NCBI RefSeq assembly: GCF_008247605.1
Contig: NZ_CP043420.1
Location: 2,418,001-2,482,000, forward strand
Direction of reading: 5' to 3'
Origin: Kushneria phosphatilytica
Lineage (GTDB): Bacteria > Pseudomonadota > Gammaproteobacteria > Pseudomonadales > Halomonadaceae
Length of the DNA: 64,000 nt
Under the pieces are notes generated by a model. The model saw only the letters and a list, made by a program, of their open reading frames with translations. It did no database searches and had not been told where the DNA came from. A program made the position numbers and the translations under genes. Position 1 is the first letter of the stretch; every line of letters starts with the position of its first letter. This document shows positions 56,463 through 64,000 of this stretch, piece after piece.

Positions 56463-58628
56463 ATGTCTGACATTGCAAACACTCGAACTGAAAAAACTAT
56501 ATTCAAAGAATTAGAGCTGCTTTGCCAGTCGCCGGGATACGTCCATGTTATCGCTTATTTGTGCATCCGAGACAACACTATCAGACATTCTCCTTCCGAG
56601 GTTAAGTTGGAAGATATTTTGCAACAATTTTCGATGGAGAGATTAGTTCGCACAGAGCTCTCGACTATAGTCGGCCTTATGTGCAAAAAAAACATAGACA
56701 ACAGCCTCCCCTCTCCTGATGTTTTCCAAGAATACATCGACAAAACTGATAGCTTATTATTAGAACTCCATGAATCAATGCGTCCCGGTATGGATAGGAT
56801 CTTTAATACAGAAGAAGCAAGAAAAGGAGAAATCAATCCTTTCCAGTCAGGTTCTATATTGAGAGAGTCCATTTTTTATGGGGGTGAATCAGCTTATCAA
56901 TTCCAGTACAAAGATTTCTCAAAATTAAAGTACGAAAAAGATGATAACTGGCTTGTTTTAAACAAAGGTTATAATTTAGATCAAGCTATAAAAGTAATTA
57001 CAGCCATCCAAGACGTCCACGATGAAAAGTTAAATAATGTTTTCATTGATTTTGCTCAAAAAGATCCAAAAGAATGGACTTTTTTGGAAACTTTTAAATT
57101 TAAAACAGAGGAAATATCGAATAATTCTGGCGTCGACACAGCCGTGTCACAGAAAGTTATAGAGTCTCTTACATGCTATACAGACATGGCTTGCTTTCAA
57201 AATCTGGATGACTTTAACCCTATAAATGCTTGCCCCATAATAAAAGTTGAAGATGGGGAATATCTTTTATTTTCAGTTTACAGCTTATTCCAAGCTTTCT
57301 ATGAGACTCCCTTTTTTTGGTTTAATGAAGACAAAAGCTACAAGAACAAGGCCATGCAGCACCGCGGCGAATTTACTGAATTATTTTCAAAAGAAAGATT
57401 AGAGATCGTTTTTGGTGAAGAACGTGTATTTTGTAATATTGACATTTTCGATTCTGGAAATCAGAAAGTTGGCGAAATAGATGTATTAGTTTTATTTTCT
57501 GATAGAGCAATAGTCTTACAAGCCAAATCCAAGAAATTAACTATTGAAGCGCGAAAAGGAAATGATCTTTCTTTGAAAAGCGACTTTAAAAAAGCCGTAC
57601 AAGACGCTTACGATCAAGCTTTCTCTTGTTCAAGATTGATTCTGGAAGGGAATTGCAGATTTTTTGATAGTCAGAAGGAAGAAATAAAAATTAGCAACGA
57701 TTTTAAAGAAATATATCCTTTTTGTGTCGTTTCTGATCACTACCCTGCGCTTTCCTTCCAAGCCAAGCAGTTTCTCAAACAGAAACAAACGAATATAATA
57801 AAACCAGCATTTGTAATGGACATCTTCTTTCTTGATGTTTTAACAGAAATGCTACAGTCCCCTTTACACTTCCTAAGCTATATTCATAGAAGAGTTTTTT
57901 ACAACGAAAAAGTCTTATCAACTCATGAGCTTACTGTTCTTTCATATCATCTCAAAACAAACTTGTGGATAGAAAATGATTTCTCACTAATATACCTCGA
58001 AGATGATATATGTGCCGATCTCGACCTTGCAATGCTATCGAGAAGAGAAGGGCTGCCCGGCCCGAAACAAGTTGATGGCATTTTAACAAAATACCAAGGG
58101 ACTCATTTCGAAAAGCTAATTTCTGATATAGAAGAATTAGAACGCTCGGATACAATCGATTTCGGATTTATGATGTTAGCTTTCGGGGGAGATACGATTG
58201 AGTTAATCAATGACAGTATCGATAAAATAGCTGAAGCAGTTAAATACGATGGAAAACACCATGATTTGACATTAGTAGTAAGTGATCAAAAAGCAGGCTT
58301 GACCATTCATTGTAATAACAATTCAAATCATGATGCTATCCAGTTATTAAATAGGCACTGTGAATCTCGAAAATATTTACAGAAAGCTGACAAATGGTTT
58401 GGAATATGCATAGACCCAAAAACTTTAAAATTAAGATTTGGGGTGAATAAAGTTTTCCCTTGGAAACAATCAATTGAAATGGACAATTTAACGAGAAACT
58501 TTATGCCAGCCAAACCTATAGCAGCAAACGGTCGCGTAAATTTCAAAACTAAAACAATAACAAAAATTGGCCGCAACGAGAAATGCCCATGCGGTAGTGG
58601 TAAAAAATACAAAAAATGCTGTTTATGA
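56463..58628 (+). CDS. PD-(D/E)XK-like nuclease with SEC-C tail, candidate defence effector
   Basis: A 721-residue, strikingly AT-rich gene, unlike all neighbours. The middle holds a restriction-endonuclease-like pattern: HRGEFTELF (about 301-309), GEIDVLVLFS (Asp near 340) and IVLQAKSKK (Q-x-K near 353-355), followed by DAYDQAFSCSRLI. The last 20 residues are a SEC-C zinc motif, IGRNEKCPCGSGKKYKKCCL. No P-loop, methyltransferase or membrane segment is seen. The ATG at 56463 has GGAAAG 6 nt upstream; a TTG at 56451 is less likely. As terminal cargo in a P4-type island it is a good candidate anti-phage nuclease; the target and trigger are unknown. Confidence 0.75.
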   Translation: MSDIANTRTEKTIFKELELLCQSPGYVHVIAYLCIRDNTIRHSPSEVKLEDILQQFSMERLVRTELSTIVGLMCKKNIDNSLPSPDVFQEYIDKTDSLLLELHESMRPGMDRIFNTEEARKGEINPFQSGSILRESIFYGGESAYQFQYKDFSKLKYEKDDNWLVLNKGYNLDQAIKVITAIQDVHDEKLNNVFIDFAQKDPKEWTFLETFKFKTEEISNNSGVDTAVSQKVIESLTCYTDMACFQNLDDFNPINACPIIKVEDGEYLLFSVYSLFQAFYETPFFWFNEDKSYKNKAMQHRGEFTELFSKERLEIVFGEERVFCNIDIFDSGNQKVGEIDVLVLFSDRAIVLQAKSKKLTIEARKGNDLSLKSDFKKAVQDAYDQAFSCSRLILEGNCRFFDSQKEEIKISNDFKEIYPFCVVSDHYPALSFQAKQFLKQKQTNIIKPAFVMDIFFLDVLTEMLQSPLHFLSYIHRRVFYNEKVLSTHELTVLSYHLKTNLWIENDFSLIYLEDDICADLDLAMLSRREGLPGPKQVDGILTKYQGTHFEKLISDIEELERSDTIDFGFMMLAFGGDTIELINDSIDKIAEAVKYDGKHHDLTLVVSDQKAGLTIHCNNNSNHDAIQLLNRHCESRKYLQKADKWFGICIDPKTLKLRFGVNKVFPWKQSIEMDNLTRNFMPAKPIAANGRVNFKTKTITKIGRNEKCPCGSGKKYKKCCL

Positions 58629-58735
58629 TAAAAGGATATCCATTCCATAAATGGCGCTGATGGTATACATCAAGGTATAACAAACACGATGCTCAAATAA
58701 ATACCTTTTAAAAACATAAAGATACATTATAAGTA

Positions 58736-58755
58736 GAATCCTGACGGGGGCACCA
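58736..58755 (+). repeat. attR core of the genomic island
   Basis: Exact copy of the last 20 nt of tRNA-Arg(CCU), including CCA. Only the 3' end is present, so it is not a tRNA gene. It closes the island. Confidence 0.93.
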
Positions 58756-58771
58756 ACAGATTTGATGACTT

Positions 58772-58805
58772 ACGGGCGACCCATTGCGGTCGCCCGTTTG
58801 TTCTC
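58772..58805 (+). terminator. Terminator beyond attR, probably the original tRNA-Arg terminator
   Basis: Perfect 10-bp stem acgggcgacc/ggtcgcccgt with a 6-nt loop, followed by ttgttct. It begins 17 nt after the attR CCA, which is where a tRNA terminator would sit before island insertion. Confidence 0.82.
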
Positions 58806-59072
58806 CTGCCTTCATCACCGCACCAATAATCGCAGTACCGCTTTAAACCAACCAGACAAAACAGAAGTCCAAATGCCCTCCATATCCATTAACTCAACAA
58901 CAGCGCCTTGATCCGATTTCCAAAGCAGCCCGAGATTGCCAGCGAGTTAAAATGATGGGGATGCCATCTAGCCGCGATGCCAAGGCCTTTCGCGGTGCTA
59001 TTCGGTCATCTGCTGTCAGGCTGACCGAACTCTCAAAGCCGGATACCGAATCCATCGCAATAGTGCTTGGAT

Positions 59073-59209
59073 CCTGTCTGAAAAGTCACCGAGCGATGTC
59101 AGGGCAAGGCAAAAAAACGGCGAAGATACGGAATTTACATGGGGTAAATGAGTATCCTGATCTGGATTTTTAACACAGTATGCACAAGCGTAGGCACTTT
59201 TCAGACAGG
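59073..59209. mobile_element. Possible MITE (137 bp)
   Basis: Perfect 14-bp terminal inverted repeats cctgtctgaaaagt (59073-59086) and acttttcagacagg (59196-59209) enclose a short AT-moderate interior with no gene. Ends of this type (TGTCTGAAAAGT) resemble insertion-sequence termini. No clear target duplication is visible. Confidence 0.5.
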
Positions 59210-59259
59210 GCCTGAGTTTCCGCAGAGCGCGGCATTAGGCCGAAAAAGGAAATAACGCA

Positions 59260-59667
59260 ATGACTCAAACAATCTCCGGCGGATGCGCCTGCGGCTCAAT
59301 CCGTTATGTGTGCACTGGCGCACCAGTCGCGATGCTCAATTGCCATTGCCGCGACTGCCAGCAGTCGAGTGGAGCGCCCTTCGCATCGGGCGTCGTCGTG
59401 CGAGTTGCAGATACAGAGGTGTCAGGTAGCCCGGGCACATATTCTGTTCAGGGTAGTAGCGGAGGCACTACAATTCGCAGCTTCTGCATACGTTGCGGCA
59501 CGCCTTTATTTACCCGTGGCGAGGTCGTCCCGGACTTGATGTCTATTCGCTTTGCCTCACTGGATGATCAGGCCGGATTCAAGCCGATGGTAGACATCTG
59601 GACGTCGAGCGCACAGCCGTGGGTGAAGCTCAGCGAAGATATTCCTCACTATCCGCAGTCGCCCTAG
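59260..59667 (+). CDS. GFA-family (glutathione-dependent formaldehyde-activating-like) protein
   Basis: A 135-residue Mss4-like beta-tent protein with the zinc cysteines of the GFA family: GGCACGSIRY, LNCHCRDCQQSSGAPF and SFCIRCGTPLF. Named members bind S-hydroxymethylglutathione or its relatives, but most, probably including this one, have unknown substrates. No formaldehyde dehydrogenase is adjacent. Confidence 0.88.
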   Translation: MTQTISGGCACGSIRYVCTGAPVAMLNCHCRDCQQSSGAPFASGVVVRVADTEVSGSPGTYSVQGSSGGTTIRSFCIRCGTPLFTRGEVVPDLMSIRFASLDDQAGFKPMVDIWTSSAQPWVKLSEDIPHYPQSP

Positions 59668-59799
59668 CGTGGGTACGCAGGGCTTGCTGTCCGAGTTCCA
59701 AATTTGGAGTGCAAAAAGACCGAATCCTGATGCACACCTCCGCCTGCCTACCAATCAGCCCTGCATTGCTCGGCCAGATCAGCCCTCCGGGCGTTCCCT

Positions 59800-60483
59800 T
59801 CATCTCAACCGTGCAGCGATATTCTCAGCCTGCCGATATCGTGTTTCCTGCACCTCAGCCATATCCGCGAGCACGTGCTCACGGATGGAAGTCGGAGCTG
59901 TTTCCGGGCGTCCGGCGTTGAATGGCGGTTCGGGGGCGTATTCAAGCGTCAGTTGTGCGATTTGCGCGGTCTCGTCATCAAATAGAGCAGCAATCACTGT
60001 CAGCGCAAAATCGATGCCGGCAGTGACGCCGCCACCGGTAATGATGTTGTCATCCCGAACGATTCGCGCCGAATCGGGCACGGCCCCGAAAAGCGGCAGG
60101 AGATCGCGCCAGGCCCAGTGGCAGGCAGCGCGTCGTCCCTTCAGCAACCCGGCGGCGCCCAGAATCAGTGAGCCGGTGCAAACCGAAGTGACATACTGCG
60201 CCGTTTCGGCCAGTCGCCGAATGGCGTTGATGAATGGTTCATCCTCCGCAGCATCGAGGCATCCCATGCCCCCGGGCACACAGAGCACATCGCATGCGGT
60301 GAGATCATCAGGATCGGCCAGATTGGCAAAGGTCAGGCCCTGAGTTTCGATGGGACGGCCACCGGCCGAGGCTACTACCACTTCGACCCCGGGTGTGCGT
60401 GAAAAGAATTGATGCGGCCCCGTGAAATCCAGGTGCGTTACGCCAGGATAGATCGGTATCACGATACGTCTTTGCGAGGTCAT
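59800..60483 (-). CDS. DJ-1/PfpI-family protein, isonitrile-hydratase-like
   Basis: A 227-residue protein with the nucleophile elbow SVCTGSLILGAAGLLKG and ACHWAWRDLLPLFGA, and later ITGGGVTAGIDFALT, closely following cyclohexyl-isocyanide hydratase (InhA-type) proteins that hydrate isonitriles to N-formamides. The conserved Cys and the TGGGVTAG motif support this, though AraC-linked DJ-1 regulators share parts. The ATG at 60483 has GGAG 7 nt upstream; the frame is open to 60552. Confidence 0.8.
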   Translation of the reverse strand: MTSQRRIVIPIYPGVTHLDFTGPHQFFSRTPGVEVVVASAGGRPIETQGLTFANLADPDDLTACDVLCVPGGMGCLDAAEDEPFINAIRRLAETAQYVTSVCTGSLILGAAGLLKGRRAACHWAWRDLLPLFGAVPDSARIVRDDNIITGGGVTAGIDFALTVIAALFDDETAQIAQLTLEYAPEPPFNAGRPETAPTSIREHVLADMAEVQETRYRQAENIAARLR

Positions 60484-60602
60484 GGTGCGCTCCGCGGCAT
60501 CAGGGGTCACACTGTAGAATAGCGCGAGACCTGCCATGTGCGAGCGGGCCACGTCAGCTCATCGCTCGCCGTCTTCAAGACAGCCTCTGAGACCTGCCGA
60601 CC

Positions 60603-61121
60603 ATGATGCATGTAGAAATTTTCCAGCCCCGGGAAGAGCACCAATCAGCGTTCCTGGCGGCGGTTCAGCGCAGCGAATCCGTTTTTGACCGTTGGGTTAT
60701 CCCACCGAACACGCCGGAAAAATATGCTGATTATCTGCGCCGGTACTCAGCGAGCACTCACTACAGCTACCTGGCTCGGGCAAGTGACGGCACGCTGATC
60801 GGCTGTATCAATCTCAATGAAATTGTTCGCGGGGCGCTTCAGTCTGCCTACCTTGGCTACTACGCCTTTTATCCGAATCAGGGCAAAGGGCTGATGAAGG
60901 AGGCCCTGAGCGCCGTGATGTCACTCGCCTTTGATACGCACGAGCTGCACTGACTGGAGGCCAATATTCAGCCGAATAATGTGCGATCGGTGAGTCTGGT
61001 CAGGTCGCTGGGCTTTCGGTTGGAAGGCTACTCACCGCGATACCTGAAAATTGATGGCGAATGGCGGGATCACGAGCGCTATGCCATCACCTCGGAAGAA
61101 TGGGTTTGCCAGAGCAGGTGA
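60603..61121 (+). pseudogene. GNAT (RimJ-type) acetyltransferase broken by one nonsense codon
   Basis: Residues 1-116 read as a RimJ/RimL-like N-acetyltransferase with the acetyl-CoA loop region YYAFYPNQGKGLMKEAL. A TGA at 60951-60953 falls within ELH*LEANIQPNN, where homologues have Arg; one CGA-to-TGA change would explain it. Reading continues in the same frame for 55 more residues with correct family sequence (LGFRLEGYSPRYLKI, WRDHERYAI) to a true stop at 61119. The gene is thus a recent pseudogene. Confidence 0.85.
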
Positions 61122-61208
61122 CGTGCTATCGGTTGGAGGGCCAGAGCTGATGTATTGTTTCTGCGCGGCACGCTTGCAGAGAGACTGCAGAACTGCCGGG
61201 TCTTTCGA

Positions 61209-61622
61209 TCAGTGTCTGCCCGTCCAGCGGCGTGCAATCCACCAGCCTGCCACCATGGTGACCATGAAGGCGGCCAGTGGCCAGGAGAGCCCGGTCAGAG
61301 ACGCAACTGCCGGCCCCGGACAGTAACCCGAGAGCGCCCAGCCAATGCCGAACAGGGCGGCCCCACCGAGCAGACGCGCATCCAGGTCACGCCGCTCAGG
61401 CAGCTGAAAACGATCGGCCAGCAGCGGTGCTCCCCGGCGCCAGACAAGACGATAACCGATGAAGGTCGTGATCACGGCACCGCCGAGCACACCCATCAGT
61501 GTCGGATCCCAGTCACCGGCCACATCGAGAAAACCGATCACCCGAGCGGGGTCGGTCATGCCACCAATGGTCAGACCAAGCCCGAACAGCAACCCCGCCA
61601 CATACCCTGCCAGCATTTTCAT
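61209..61622 (-). CDS. YeeE/YedE-family transporter, second half protein (DUF6691)
   Basis: A 137-residue membrane protein with about four helices and the YedE/YeeE signature GLTIGGMTDPARVIGFLD and SGYCPGPAVASL, with a conserved Cys. Two-gene YeeE/YedE pairs are thought to import small sulfur compounds. It overlaps the upstream partner by 4 nt (ATGA). The open frame continues to 61889 in the partner's shadow; the ATG at 61622 is used. Confidence 0.85.
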   Translation of the reverse strand: MKMLAGYVAGLLFGLGLTIGGMTDPARVIGFLDVAGDWDPTLMGVLGGAVITTFIGYRLVWRRGAPLLADRFQLPERRDLDARLLGGAALFGIGWALSGYCPGPAVASLTGLSWPLAAFMVTMVAGWWIARRWTGRH

Positions 61623-62080
61623 GCGCTCCCTCCCATCAGATGATGGGTCACGAAGACCGTCAGCATGGCGACAGCCACAAAGGTAAGCGTTGCCGCCAGC
61701 GAACGTGGCGACAGCCGTGCCAGCCCGCAGACACCATGGCCGCTGGTACAGCCACTGCCGATGCCGGTACCTGCACCTACCAGCAGCCCGGCCAGCAGCA
61801 TGATCGGCACACCGGCCATCGGCGTGCCGATCACGGCACCAGCAGAGTCGGCGACATTTCCCCAGCCAGGGCCGCCCAGGGTCAGCCACAGCGGAGCGCT
61901 GATCAATCCCAGCACAAACGCCAGGCGCCAGCCGCGATCCGACCGGTCACGCTCAAACAGCAAGCCACTGACCAGGCCACTCACGCCGGCAATACGCCCC
62001 AGCAGCCCCATCAGGACGACCGCGGAGCAGCCAATCAGCACGCCCCCTGCGACCCCCTTCATCAGACTCAACATTTCCAT
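61619..62080 (-). CDS. YeeE/YedE-family transporter, first half protein
   Basis: A 153-residue membrane protein with helices including the pore motif GAGTGIGSGCTSGHGVCGLARLS (shown here in parts: GAGTGIGSGCTSGH, then GVCGLARLS), the hallmark of the family with two conserved cysteines. It is coupled to its partner by an ATGA overlap. It lies 35 nt downstream of the SulP gene on the same strand, which fits an operon for sulfur or anion uptake. Confidence 0.86.
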   Translation of the reverse strand: MEMLSLMKGVAGGVLIGCSAVVLMGLLGRIAGVSGLVSGLLFERDRSDRGWRLAFVLGLISAPLWLTLGGPGWGNVADSAGAVIGTPMAGVPIMLLAGLLVGAGTGIGSGCTSGHGVCGLARLSPRSLAATLTFVAVAMLTVFVTHHLMGGSA

Positions 62081-62115
62081 TTCACCGCTCCTCGATGATC
62101 ATCGCGCCCCACCCT

Positions 62116-63912
62116 TCAGCGCACCGCAGTGTGATCCGATGTTAAAGAAGAGGTTGCGATATCGGGATGCGTCAGCGGCGTAGAGGCATGCCCATGCAGC
62201 TGACACCAGGCTTCGAAAGTGCTCAGAAACACCTGACCGTTCAGCGAGGCCAGCAGCCCGGTGCCGTTCAGGCGATCCATGACCGGCCCCTTGACCTCGG
62301 CCAGGTGCAGGCCGATACCGACCTCCTTCAGGCGCTGATTGAGTGCTTCCAGGTTCTCCAGCGCCGTGGCATCGATCACGTTGATCGCCTGACACGCCAG
62401 CACCAGATCTCGCGGTGGCGGCTCGCGATGGATGACCGTCGTCACCAGATCCTCCAGATAGCGCACATTGGCGAAATAGAGGCTTTCATCCACTCGCAGG
62501 ATGGCCACGTGTGCATCGGTTTCCACAGCGTGGCGATGGATGTTGCGGAAATGTTCGGTACCGGGAATCCGCCCGACTTCGGCACTGTGGGGCCGGCTGG
62601 TGCCATAGAGATGCAACGCCAGTGACATGCCGACCCCGACCAGAATACCGATCTCCACGCCCAGCAGCAGCGTGGTCAGCAGGGTCGCCAGCATGGCGAT
62701 ACCCTCGCCTCGCGAGTAGCGCCAGACCCGCACGAAGGCCGGCAGATCGACCAGCGACAGCACGGCGACCACGATGGTAGCGGCCAGGGTGGCCATCGGC
62801 AGCTCGCGCAGCCAGGGGGCAAACAGCAGCATCACCAGCAGAATGCCGAGCGCTGTAAACGCCCCGGCAGCCGGGGTGCGGGCGCCGGCATCGAAGTTGA
62901 CCACCGAACGCGAGAAACCACCGGTGATCGGCATGCCGCCTGTCACCGCGGCGGCCATGTTGGCGCCGCCAAGGCCAATCAGTTCCTGATCGGGATCCAG
63001 TCGTTCGCCCCGCCTGACCGCGAGGGCCTGGGCGACCGACACCGACTCGACATAACCCACGATGCTGATCAGCACCGCCGGCCAGAGAAGGGTCTGCCAC
63101 AGTTCCGGCTGCCACTGCGGCAGGGTCAATGGCGGCAATCCGGCAGGAATCTCGCCGATGACTGCCACCTGGTGACCCAGCCATCCGGCAGCACCGGCGA
63201 TCAATGCCGCCAGCGCGATGGTCATGATGGGCGCCAGTCGTACCAGCATCCCGGCGCTGCGAGGTGACAATCCACAGTGCTGGAGGATACTTCGTCCCCG
63301 GTGGCGCACACTCCAGAGCAGGAGCAGCGAACCGCCTCCGATGCTCATGGTTGCCGGACTGATGCCGTGTATTGCTTCAGGCAACTGCGCCAACAGGGTC
63401 GGGAGTGTGGCACCGGAGAGTTCGATCCCCAGCAGATGTTTGAGCTGACTGGCGGCAATCAGAATGCCCGAGGCGCTGATAAAGCCGGTCATCACCGGGC
63501 GACTGAGAAAGTTGACCAGAAACCCCATCCGACAGAGCCCCATCACCAGCAGAATGCCCCCGGAGAGCAGTGCCAGCACCAGCGCTGCGGTCACCGGGTC
63601 GGCGAGGCCCTGATCGGTAATCCGATTCAGCGCCGCCGCGGTCATCAGCGAGACAACCGCCATGGGGCCGACCGAAAGCGAAGAGCTGCTGCCCAGCAGG
63701 GTATACAGCAACAAAGGCAGCAGACTGGCATAGAGCCCCGTGACCGGCGGCAATCCGGCCAGCATGGCGTAGGCCAGTGCCTGCGGCACCAGCATCAGAG
63801 TGACGATGAGCGCCGCCAGCAGGTCATCGCCCAGCAGGCGGCCGCTGTAGTGGCGTCCCCAGTCAAGAATCGGTAGCCAGCGTCGGGGAGCGCGCCTCTC
63901 GTGTTGCGTCAT
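62116..63912 (-). CDS. SulP-family inorganic anion transporter with STAS domain
   Basis: A 598-residue protein with about 12-14 membrane helices and a cytosolic STAS domain after residue 440. The SulP signature is clear (MLVPQALAYAMLAGLPPVTGLYASLLP), as are GGANMAAAVTGGMPITGGFSRSVVNFDAGARTP-type substrate-site segments. STAS shows LRVDESLYFANVRYLED and VIDATALENLEAL. Members carry sulfate, bicarbonate or dicarboxylates; the adjacent YeeE/YedE pair favours a sulfur oxyanion. A start at 63912 (MTQHERRAPRR) is good. Confidence 0.88.
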   Translation of the reverse strand: MTQHERRAPRRWLPILDWGRHYSGRLLGDDLLAALIVTLMLVPQALAYAMLAGLPPVTGLYASLLPLLLYTLLGSSSSLSVGPMAVVSLMTAAALNRITDQGLADPVTAALVLALLSGGILLVMGLCRMGFLVNFLSRPVMTGFISASGILIAASQLKHLLGIELSGATLPTLLAQLPEAIHGISPATMSIGGGSLLLLWSVRHRGRSILQHCGLSPRSAGMLVRLAPIMTIALAALIAGAAGWLGHQVAVIGEIPAGLPPLTLPQWQPELWQTLLWPAVLISIVGYVESVSVAQALAVRRGERLDPDQELIGLGGANMAAAVTGGMPITGGFSRSVVNFDAGARTPAAGAFTALGILLVMLLFAPWLRELPMATLAATIVVAVLSLVDLPAFVRVWRYSRGEGIAMLATLLTTLLLGVEIGILVGVGMSLALHLYGTSRPHSAEVGRIPGTEHFRNIHRHAVETDAHVAILRVDESLYFANVRYLEDLVTTVIHREPPPRDLVLACQAINVIDATALENLEALNQRLKEVGIGLHLAEVKGPVMDRLNGTGLLASLNGQVFLSTFEAWCQLHGHASTPLTHPDIATSSLTSDHTAVR

Positions 63913-63944
63913 GTTTGTGCCCTTACCGGGTTATCAGGCGAAGC

Positions 63945-64000
63945 TCACTCCCAGGCCGCCCCTTCCAGAGCATTCAGCGGGATTTTCAGATAGCGCTTGC
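63945..64000 (-). CDS. Partial gene, 3' end only
   Basis: The minus-strand frame reads KRYLKIPLNALEGAAWE and stops at 63945-63947, 32 nt upstream of the SulP start. The gene extends beyond the window. Too little is visible to name it. It may be the first gene of the SulP-YeeE operon. Confidence 0.5.
   Translation of the reverse strand, partial: KRYLKIPLNALEGAAWE

Larger units (their letters stand above)
45470..58735. mobile_element. P4-type satellite / integrative island
   Basis: About 13.3 kb between two 20-bp direct repeats derived from tRNA-Arg(CCU). It carries a tyrosine integrase next to attL, an AlpA regulator, a CI/C4 antisense RNA, a Toprim primase and DUF927 helicase, iteron repeats, and AT-rich cargo at both ends. 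No capsid, portal, tail or conjugation genes are seen, which fits a phage satellite of the P4 type or a related non-conjugative integrative element. It could depend on an unknown helper phage. Base composition differs sharply between the GC-rich replication module and the AT-rich HNH and SEC-C genes, so the cargo was probably acquired separately. Confidence 0.87.

Noticed and set aside
58736..58755. Second tRNA-Arg gene
   Set aside because: Only the last 20 nt of the tRNA are present; it is the attR copy.
58952..59173. 73-residue open frame across the inverted-repeat element
   Set aside because: It runs into the MITE-like element, has no SD and no family resemblance.
60951..60953. TGA as a selenocysteine or readthrough codon in the acetyltransferase
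   Set aside because: Homologues have Arg at this position, no SECIS-like hairpin follows closely, and a CGA-to-TGA mutation is simpler.

Overview
The window is a GC-rich gammaproteobacterial chromosome segment. Gene order and protein sequences (a hisZ-hflC-hflK-hflX-hfq-miaA-mutL-amiB-tsaE-nnr/queG block, an epmA/efp/epmB cluster, parC-parE-yqiA, cmoA-cmoB, and a MutL carrying an endonuclease motif as in pseudomonads) fit a halophile of the Halomonadaceae or a close relative. That placement is inference from protein resemblance; no rRNA is present.

Positions 1-45,300 are core chromosome. In order: the 3' end of poxB; purA and hisZ; the hflKC membrane-protease regulators; hflX, hfq, miaA, mutL, amiB, tsaE and nnr, all leftward; queG; a small cluster of REP-like palindromes; orn and rsgA; a purine permease; a sulfurtransferase; psd; the EF-P gene with its two lysylation enzymes; an intracellular protealysin-like protease with its emfourin inhibitor; small DUF genes; a PilZ protein; serB-parC-parE-yqiA with a LexA-like box upstream; pgi; cmoAB; a Fur-boxed HemS-like gene; cysDN; nudF-yqiB-cpdA; a Cys-rich copper-storage protein; greB; rsmC; cmoM. 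All three cmo genes of the wobble-uridine cmo5U/mcmo5U pathway are present.

Positions 45,393-58,755 are a P4-type satellite or integrative island inserted in the 3' end of tRNA-Arg(CCU). A 20-bp direct repeat marks attL (45,450-45,469) and attR (58,736-58,755), and a strong terminator that probably belonged to the tRNA now lies beyond attR. The island carries a tyrosine integrase, an AT-rich HNH nuclease gene, an AlpA regulator, a P4 CI/C4-type antisense RNA flanked by two complementary target sites, tightly overlapping replication genes (Toprim primase, DUF927 helicase), three diverged copies of an iteron-rich unit that looks like a replication origin or cis region, and a large AT-rich gene encoding a PD-(D/E)XK-like, SEC-C-tailed protein that is a plausible defence effector.

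Positions 58,756-64,000 return to chromosome with signs of decay and transfer: a possible MITE, a GFA-family protein, a DJ-1/PfpI-family protein, an acetyltransferase broken by one nonsense codon, a YeeE/YedE pair and a SulP anion transporter. The most interesting parts are the triplicated iteron units, the antisense-RNA immunity region and the two nuclease-like cargo genes.
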